DNA of 64,000 bases from Mytilus edulis (taxonomy: Eukaryota; Mollusca; Bivalvia; Mytilida; Mytilidae): the NCBI RefSeq assembly GCF_963676685.1, contig NC_092355.1, positions 57,447,613 to 57,511,612 of the forward strand, written 5' to 3'. This document shows positions 57,546 to 64,000 of the stretch, piece after piece. Both the position numbers and the translations under genes were made by a program. The notes beneath the pieces were generated by a model. That model was not told where the DNA came from and made no database searches. It saw only the letters and a list, made by a program, of their open reading frames with translations. Each line of letters begins with the position of its first letter. Position 1 is the stretch's first letter.

Positions 57546-57879
57546 TCTTTTAGAACAAGGTTAACATTTTGCACTCAGCAACTTTTGTGACAGGATACAA
57601 AAAATAAAATGACACAATTACAAAATTAATTACATTTGGATGTTGTAACTAATTAAACATTGCAAGCATTACAAATAGAGTTGTGAACTAAGAAATCAAA
57701 ATGTGTTTTATGATTGTAAGATGGGAGGTCTATGTCAATGAGACAGCAAACAATCAACAAAAGAGGTCAATGTGGTATTTAACAATAGACAAGTGTCTCT
57801 ATAACGTGTTGTTTTTATTTCATTTATATTTTCAGTTTGAACATCTATTATGTCTATTATTGTTTTTTATTTGATAATT
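57546..57879. other. No gene recognised
   Basis: AT-rich. A GACAGCAAACAATCAA-like block near 57740-57800 recurs in diverged form at 60015-60075, part of a wider local duplication. Confidence 0.45.
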
Positions 57880-57915
57880 GTCCAGTCCTTGTGATCATTG
57901 TCCAGTCCTTGTGAC
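57880..57915 (+). repeat. Short TGTCCAGTCCTTGTGA repeat, interrupted by a transposon
   Basis: A ~19-20-bp unit (ATTGTCCAGTCCTTGTGA) is present before and, at 58996-59055, after the element at 57916. It is related to the 20-bp array at 60166-60337. Confidence 0.75.
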
Positions 57916-58995
57916 CAGGCCTGGGGTAATGGTAATTTGTAATTGTAATGCATTGTAATATTACTTTTTTTGGATGTAATGCAAAGTAATTTGTAATGCA
58001 CATTTTCTGCATTACAATTACATGTAATGTAATGATTACTTTAGTTAAAAATTGATGTAATGCCTCCATTACAGTACATTACTTTTCATTACAAATTGGT
58101 AAAATAGATAAAATTGAAGAATATTGTATAATAAAAATAAAATATTAACAAAAACAAAAGAAAGTATGGAATAAAATTTTTGTCACAGTTAATTACTGTA
58201 TTAAATAAGGTAAGAAATATAAAATGGTAAACAATATCAAGTCTTTGATCTTGGTTTCTGATATTTGTTTAATATGATATGGGAATATTTTGGTGTTAGG
58301 TGGTCTTTGAAAAATCTTATAAAAAAAATTATCAAACAAACTATATAGATCAATGAAAAAAATATGAAGATGAAAATTTCATAATTCTATACACACCTTA
58401 CATTTATTTCAATCAAATATTGAATATATCAAACAACATTTTTAAACCAAACTGTGTGTTGTTATTTCACCTAATTAATATCACAATGTTTTATTGCAAT
58501 CAAATCTTCTCAACTTATGTTTGTCCTCACAGAACCCCTAGGCATTTCACAAGATAATCCTTTAATGACACATTTATTATATCCCCTTGAAATCCTTAGT
58601 GATGTCTTAATGATTAAGTGATCAATGTTAGAAACAAAATTATATGATAATTTATTTATTTTTTACCACCACCTAAGAAACTTAAAAGTGACTTTTTCAG
58701 TTTCATGCCTCCTACTACTCAATCAAAGGGTATAGACACAGGTAAGGTGCAGTACATGATGTTGACATCTACTTGTCTCTGTACACATATGTACATATAC
58801 CTCTGTTTTTGAAATGCTTTTTGTTTTTATATTGAAAAAGTAATGTGTAATGTAATGCATTACACAGGCAAAGTAATTGTAATGTAATGCATTACATGTG
58901 AGAAAAAATGTAATTGTAATTGTAATTGTAATGGAAGAATCACAAAGTAATTGTAATGTAATGCATTACATTGCAATGTAATGGCCCCAGGCCTG
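57916..58995. mobile_element. hAT-like non-autonomous element, 1080 bp (copy 1)
   Basis: Ends CAGGCCTGGGG are inverted (left 57916-57926, right 58985-58995). Both subterminal regions are rich in ATTACATT/GTAATGCA words. The 8-bp duplication CTTGTGAC is exact (57908-57915 and 58996-59003); 8 bp and CAG ends are typical of hAT transposons. It lies within a short tandem repeat. No transposase frame. Confidence 0.9.
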
Positions 58996-59204
58996 CTTGT
59001 GACCATTGTCCAGTCCGTGTGACCATTGTCCAGTCAATGTGATCCTTGCCAGTTGAGTTCCTATTATAGGTAAGTTTAATTGTATGTGAACTAGATAGAA
59101 TCATTTACTACTGAAATTTGTTTAAAAAAAGATGTGAATGTAGAATTTTAACTCTGACAGGGGGAGATCATTAACAGATATATTTTACATTCAAAATATC
59201 AGTG

Positions 59205-59955
59205 ATCTTTTCCCATCACTTTGCGTCCGTCCTCAGTCGTCGTTAACTTTTACAAAAATCGACTCCTCTGAAACTACTGGGCCAAATTAATCCAAACTTG
59301 GCCACAATCATCTTTGGGGTATCTAGTTTTAAAAATGTGTCCGGTGACCCGGCAATCAAATCAAGAAGGCCGCCACGGCTAAAAATAGAACATAGGAGTA
59401 AAATGCAGTTTTTGGCTTATAACTCAAAAATCAAAGCATTTAGAGCAAATCTGACTGGGGTAAAATTGTTTATCAGGTCAAGATGTAACTGCCCTGAAAT
59501 TTTCAGATGAATCGGACAACCCGTTGTTGGGTTGCTGCCCCTGAATTGGTAATTTTAAGGAAATTTTGCTGTTTTTGGTTATTATCTTGAATATTATTAT
59601 AGATAGAGATAAACTGTAAACAGCAATAATGTTCAGCGAAGTAAGATTTACAAATAAGTGGACATGACCGAAATGGTCAATTGACCCCCTAAGGAGTTAT
59701 TGTCCTTTATAGTAAATTTTTTACAATTTTCATAAAATTTGTAAATTTTTATTAACCTTTTTCCACTGAAACTTCTGGGCAAAGTTCATTATAGATAGAG
59801 ATAATTGTAAGCAGCAAGAATGTTTAGTAAAGTAAGATGTACAAACACATCACCATCACCAAAACACAATTTTGTCATGAACCCATCTGCTTCCTTTGTT
59901 TAATATTCACATAGACCAAGGTGAGCGACACAGGCTCTTTAGAGCCTCTAGTTTT
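59205..59955 (+). repeat. Second, 5'-truncated copy of the element at 51739
   Basis: Shares CCATCACTTTGCGTCCGTC, GAAACTACTGGGCC, AATAGAACATAGG, TTGGGTTGCTGCCCCTGAAT and the end AAGGTGAGCGA...GGCTCTTTAGAGCC with 51739-53045. It lacks the opening hairpin and part of the interior. No gene. Confidence 0.75.
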
Positions 59956-60149
59956 TTATGTAATAAACAAGACCCTAAAACATCTGTAAAAGTGAAAGTT
60001 TAAAGGTCTATATCAATGAGACAGCAACCAATCAATGAAAGAGGTCAAATGTGTATCAAACAATAGACAAGCATCTTTATAATATGTTATAATTATATTC
60101 CAACCTGAAATAGAAACATTTATATTCTCATTTTAAACATATTATCAGT

Positions 60150-60340
60150 ATTTATTTGATCCCTTTCCAGTCAAGTCAATCCCTGTCCAGTTGATTTGAT
60201 CCCTGTCCAGTCAAGTTGATCCTTGTCCAGTCAAGTTGATCCTTGTCCAGTGGAGTTTATCCCTGTCCAGTCAAGTTGATCCTTGTCCAGTCAAGTTGAA
60301 CCTTGTCCAGTGGATTTGATCCCTGTCCAGTCAGGCTGTT
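60150..60340 (+). repeat. 20-bp minisatellite, about nine copies
   Basis: Units of the GATCCTTGTCCAGTCAAGTT type, period 20 with variants (GTGGATTT, GTGGAGTT). It ends beside TATAGGTAAG, which is used as the target duplication of the next element. Confidence 0.85.
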
Positions 60341-61205
60341 GTTATAGGTAAGCAGGCCTGGGGTAATGGTAATTTGTAATTGTAATGCATTGTAATATTA
60401 CTTTTTTTGGATGTAATGCAAAGTAATTTGTAATGCACATTTTCTGCATTACAATTACATGTAATGTAATGATTACTTTAGTTAAAAATTGATGTAATGC
60501 CTCCATTACAGTACATTACTTTTCATTACAAATTGGTAAAATAGATAAAATTGAAGAATATTGTATAATAAAAATAAAATATTAACAAAAACAAAAGAAA
60601 GTATGGAATAAAATTTTTGTCACAGTTAATTACTGTATTAAATAAGGTAAGAAATATAAAATGGTAAACAATATCAAGTCTTTGATCTTGGTTTCTGATA
60701 TTTGTTTAATATGATATGGGAATATTTTGGTGTTAGGTGGTCTTTGAAAAATCTTATAAAAAAAATTATCAAACAAACTATATAGATCAATGAAAAAAAT
60801 ATGAAGATGAAAATTTCATAATTCTATACACACCTTACATTTATTTCAATCAAATATTGAATATATCAAACAACATTTTTAAACCAAACTGTGTGTTGTT
60901 ATTTCACCTAATTAATATCACAATGTTTTATTGCAATCAAATCTTCTCAACTTATGTTTGTCCTCACAGAACCCCTAGGCATTTCACAAGATAATCCTTT
61001 AATGACACATTTATTATATCCCCTTGAAATCCTTAGTGATGTCTTAATGATTAAGTGATCAATGTTAGAAACAAAATTATATGATAATTTATTTATTTTT
61101 TACCACCACCTAAGAAACTTAAAAGTGACTTTTTCAGTTTCATGCCTCCTACTACTCAATCAAAGGGTATAGACACAGGTAAGGTGCAGTACATGATGTT
61201 GACAT

Positions 61206-62026
61206 CTACTTGTCTGAGCCATGTGAAGAAATTTCAATCAATGCACTGGAATAATGGAAGTCAAATTCAGTGTGCCTTTCTTCTTTGGTTAATACAGCTA
61301 TCAAGTATTTAGCCATTTCCCACACATAAGCTCCTGTAGAAAGGCTTTTAAGGAGGCTCGAGGGTATAAAAATTTCAGAAAAAATTAAACATTTGTTTTT
61401 CATTACAAATTTTATTTATTACCTTTTGTAGTTGTTACTTTATCATATGGTACAAAAAACATTCAAAACAATTAATTCGTGTTGGCTTCAGATGACTTTT
61501 AAAATGTAAACATCATTGAAAAAGTTCCAAATTATCTCCCTTTGGTGGAAAAATGCCATTTTTTAACTTTAAAATGGAAATATCTCTTTTAACTCATCGG
61601 TGACCTATATTTTTTAATATAATTTCGATATCTGCTGTACTTAAACTAAATTATTGTAAAATTTGAGCGATTTCTGTAATAAATTTCTTTTTTTATTTCG
61701 ATATTACATTTATTTCACCTATTAGTTCAACAGAACAAAAACACTTTTACAAAGATGTATGCTTCTTTCGAAGGCAGATTGTGAGCGCAAATGAACGGTG
61801 ACCCCATTTTTTTATTTTATGTTTCTATTAACTATAAGATAAAGTTAATTTATAGAAAAATATAGAGAAATCCTATATAAATGATTTAGACCCGCGAACC
61901 CCCTTAAGTATTGCCGGAAAGGTGTACAGAACTGATCGCTGTTCTCTTAATGGCATCACATTTAAACCACTTATGATGATAAAGTGCAATGGACATATTA
62001 AGTATTTGAAGTCTATGTCCCTAACA
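61206..62026 (-). pseudogene. Unrecognised open segment in copy 2, split by a TTAA insertion
   Basis: Without the nested element and its second TTAA, the extra segment is 255 bp, exactly 85 codons. It is open on the minus strand through both halves, reading into the flanks and ending at a TAG at 61206-61208. Visible residues include LHFIIISGLNVMPLREQRSV in one half and STGAYVWEMAKYLIAVLTKE in the other. I do not recognise a family; the AKYL spacing faintly recalls some reverse transcriptases. It may be residue of the element's own coding part or captured sequence. Confidence 0.35.
61352..61903. mobile_element. Nested TTAA-type TIR element (piggyBac-like MITE), 552 bp
   Basis: TTAA flanks both ends (61348-61351, 61904-61907). 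The left end GGAGGCTCGAGGGTATAAA and inverted right end GGGGGTTCGCGGGTCTAAA agree at 15 of 19 positions. TTAA duplication is typical of piggyBac (also Kolobok). No transposase frame. Removing it restores an open frame on the minus strand. Confidence 0.75.
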
Positions 62027-62251
62027 CTGTACACATATGTACATATACCTCTGTTTTTGAAATGCTTTTTGTTTTTATATTGAAAAAGTAATGTGTAATG
62101 TAATGCATTACACAGGCAAAGTAATTGTAATGTAATGCATTACATGTGAGAAAAAATGTAATTGTAATTGTAATTGTAATGGAAGAATCACAAAGTAATT
62201 GTAATGTAATGCATTACATTGCAATGTAATGGCCCCAGGCCTGTAGGTAAG

Positions 62252-63536
62252 TACATCATATGTGAACTATATAGGATCATTTTAATACTGAAATTTGTTT
62301 CGAATGTAAAATATTCAAACTCTATAAGGGGAGATAATCAACTAAATAGTTTCAACATTCATAATACCCAAGACCAACATTTTAACGAGACACATCATTG
62401 CAAAATTATTTTTCTTAAAAAATAGAAAGGTTAAACTTATGTGTGAACTTTGGGTAAAGGATAGAAAAAAAAAATGAGTGCTTAAGTCTACATTGTGTAC
62501 ATCACACTGATATCAACCCTATATTAAACAGGTACAACACAACATTATAACTCCCGCAATATTTCAACAGTATATATCGATGAGAACCCAACAAAACAAG
62601 AACGGAAATATGTAGAGGTCAATATATAGTCAATAAATACAAAACATCTTCAAATGACAAGGTCTAGATTTTCATGACGCTGGCCATAAAAGTAAGGGTT
62701 TATTCATGTTAATCATTTGTTAATGAAATAATTGAAAAATATACCTTTATTGTTCATAGTTATTTTGTTGAAACAGGAAATATTACAAACATTGATATGT
62801 TTATAAGATAAAGAAAAATTCATATATATCACAACAGTTACTGAAAAAAGAAGTACCGATATAAAGTATTTTGAAGTGATTCATTTATTTTACATATATG
62901 AAGCTTAAACAAGTAAATATGATTTAGAAATATTTTTCAGAGATGCTTTAGATGATGGCACATTCTTACTGATAAATTCAGCTGACCTCAGTTTTCATCA
63001 AATTAGTATGTATTGTATCATATATATGTTTTAGTTCACCTTGCATACTCATCACTTAGCGTCAGTTGTCTATCGTTGTTGTTGTAAAATGTATAAATTC
63101 AGTGTAAGACTGAAGTTTCTAGGGACATCAAAAGACCAATGTGCATGATAAAGCAAAAATGGAATTCACATAGTTATTATAAGTCTGTACGTGGCTGCTG
63201 TTTTTTTTTTTAAACTCATGATCAAGTTCATAACAAAATTACTAGATTACAAAAGGAATGCAACACTAACAGAATACAGAAGGGCAATCAATGAACAAAA
63301 GAAAAATAAATAAGAAACATTGATCCCGAAAAATCAGGACGATAAGTCTGAGGGAAAACAGAACTTTCTTCTTGCAAGGCCGTGAACACAATTTGATATG
63401 GAGACAAGTGTTTGGTTTTGAAATTTCCTACATGTAGTTACATAAAAGTGAGGTAAGGTTTCCTGAGACAATATACCTCAAGTTAAATGAAACCAATTTT
63501 CAGACATTTCAAGTATATTTAAATAATACTAGAACA
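62252..63536. other. No gene recognised
   Basis: AT-rich. The first ~60 bp (ATGTGAACTATATAGGATCA and onward) match the flank after copy 1 (59085-59120), so both hAT-like elements sit in copies of a wider local duplication. Nothing else found. Confidence 0.5.
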
Positions 63537-64000
63537 CACCGGTGATATCGCGGGTCCGTGACTGATATATAACTATGCGTATGCCTTATTTTAGTATTGG
63601 TATTGTCATCTGATAAAGTCATGCCGATTATAACATGTATAAGGTGCACAGTTTTCTCTGCTTTCAAAATCTTTCTGTTTGAACCCGTCGACCTGGAACC
63701 TATCAATTATTGGTAATATTAATAATTTGGAAAACAAAAGGGCCTGGAATGGAGTATTTTTTACTCAACAGTATACAGCAAAATTCTAAATTCACTGTTT
63801 GGTGGTGCGCCTGTCAGATGCGGAACGTACAGATAAGGTAATAGGTAACAGGTGAATATACTATTGGTATCGGTGTCGGACTCGATCCGGAACTTCTTAA
63901 TTATTGGCAATATTAATTACGTGGAAAACAAACGGGCCTAGAGTGGTGTAATTTTTAATCAACATCATTGTACTATATTAGTTATATATAAAGTTGAATT
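63537..64000 (+). repeat. Diverged ~200-bp direct repeats at the window end
   Basis: A block with ATTGGTAATATTAATAATTT, GGGCCTGGAATGG and TACTCAACA near 63706-63770 recurs near 63902-63965 (ATTGGCAATATTAATTACG, GGGCCTAGAGTGG). It begins near CACCGGTGATATCGCGGGTC. The family is unknown and may continue past the window. Confidence 0.6.

Larger units (their letters stand above)
60353..62243. mobile_element. hAT-like element, 1891 bp (copy 2), with an 811-bp extra segment
   Basis: Same CAGGCCTGGGG ends as the element at 57916. The 8-bp duplication TAGGTAAG is exact (60345-60352 and 62244-62251). Outside the extra segment 61216-62026 it has exactly the same length as copy 1 (1891 minus 811 is 1080) and looks nearly identical. 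So either copy 1 lost, or copy 2 gained, the segment. Confidence 0.9.

Overview
This window looks like nuclear DNA of a bivalve mollusc, most likely a mussel (Mytilus-like). It is AT-rich and almost entirely repetitive. It contains retroelement lineages common in molluscs (BEL/Pao, Ty3/Gypsy, a Penelope-like element with GIY-YIG, a non-LTR fragment). Several dispersed repeats resemble ones I remember from mussel genomes. The species call rests on memory, not on a search. I found no convincing host protein-coding gene, tRNA or rRNA; all long reading frames belong to mobile elements or to tandem repeats whose unit is a multiple of three.

Layout. 1-3000: dispersed repeat copies, tetranucleotide repeats and a small minisatellite built of hairpins. 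3000-9225: a ~100-bp satellite-like array interrupted by a 581-bp insertion with a 6-bp target duplication. 9230-10545: an element with a perfect hairpin, (CGG)n and six ~146-bp repeats. 11634-12338: an 18-copy 39-bp minisatellite open in both strands. 12776-16110: a 37-38-bp minisatellite split by a 653-bp TIR element with TAA target duplications. 18362-22609: a Gypsy element, internally deleted and broken by one stop, sitting in a repeat whose second copy (40617-41640) shows the empty site. 22977-25075: a decayed Penelope-like element with a hammerhead-ribozyme-like motif. 25360-40611: two BEL/Pao elements in tandem sharing the middle LTR (LTR-internal-LTR-internal-LTR), with one 5-bp target duplication around the whole. 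41757-44890: a 17-bp minisatellite. 46084-46686: a non-LTR reverse transcriptase remnant. 47430-53891: several TIR elements, one nested. 53905-64000: further dispersed repeats, short tandem arrays and two near-identical TIR elements with 8-bp target duplications, the second carrying an extra open segment that itself holds a TTAA-type insertion.

The only apparently intact long gene is the 2150-codon Gag-Pol of the first BEL copy (26002-32454, minus strand). The second copy has a nonsense codon at position 24 and an 8-bp deletion, so it could move only with protein supplied in trans. The main themes are nested insertion, where array units or second repeat copies give the empty site, and repeated tandem expansion of one core motif (GACAACTnTCCAnCAG) at three separate places with unit lengths of about 100, 37 and 17 bp.
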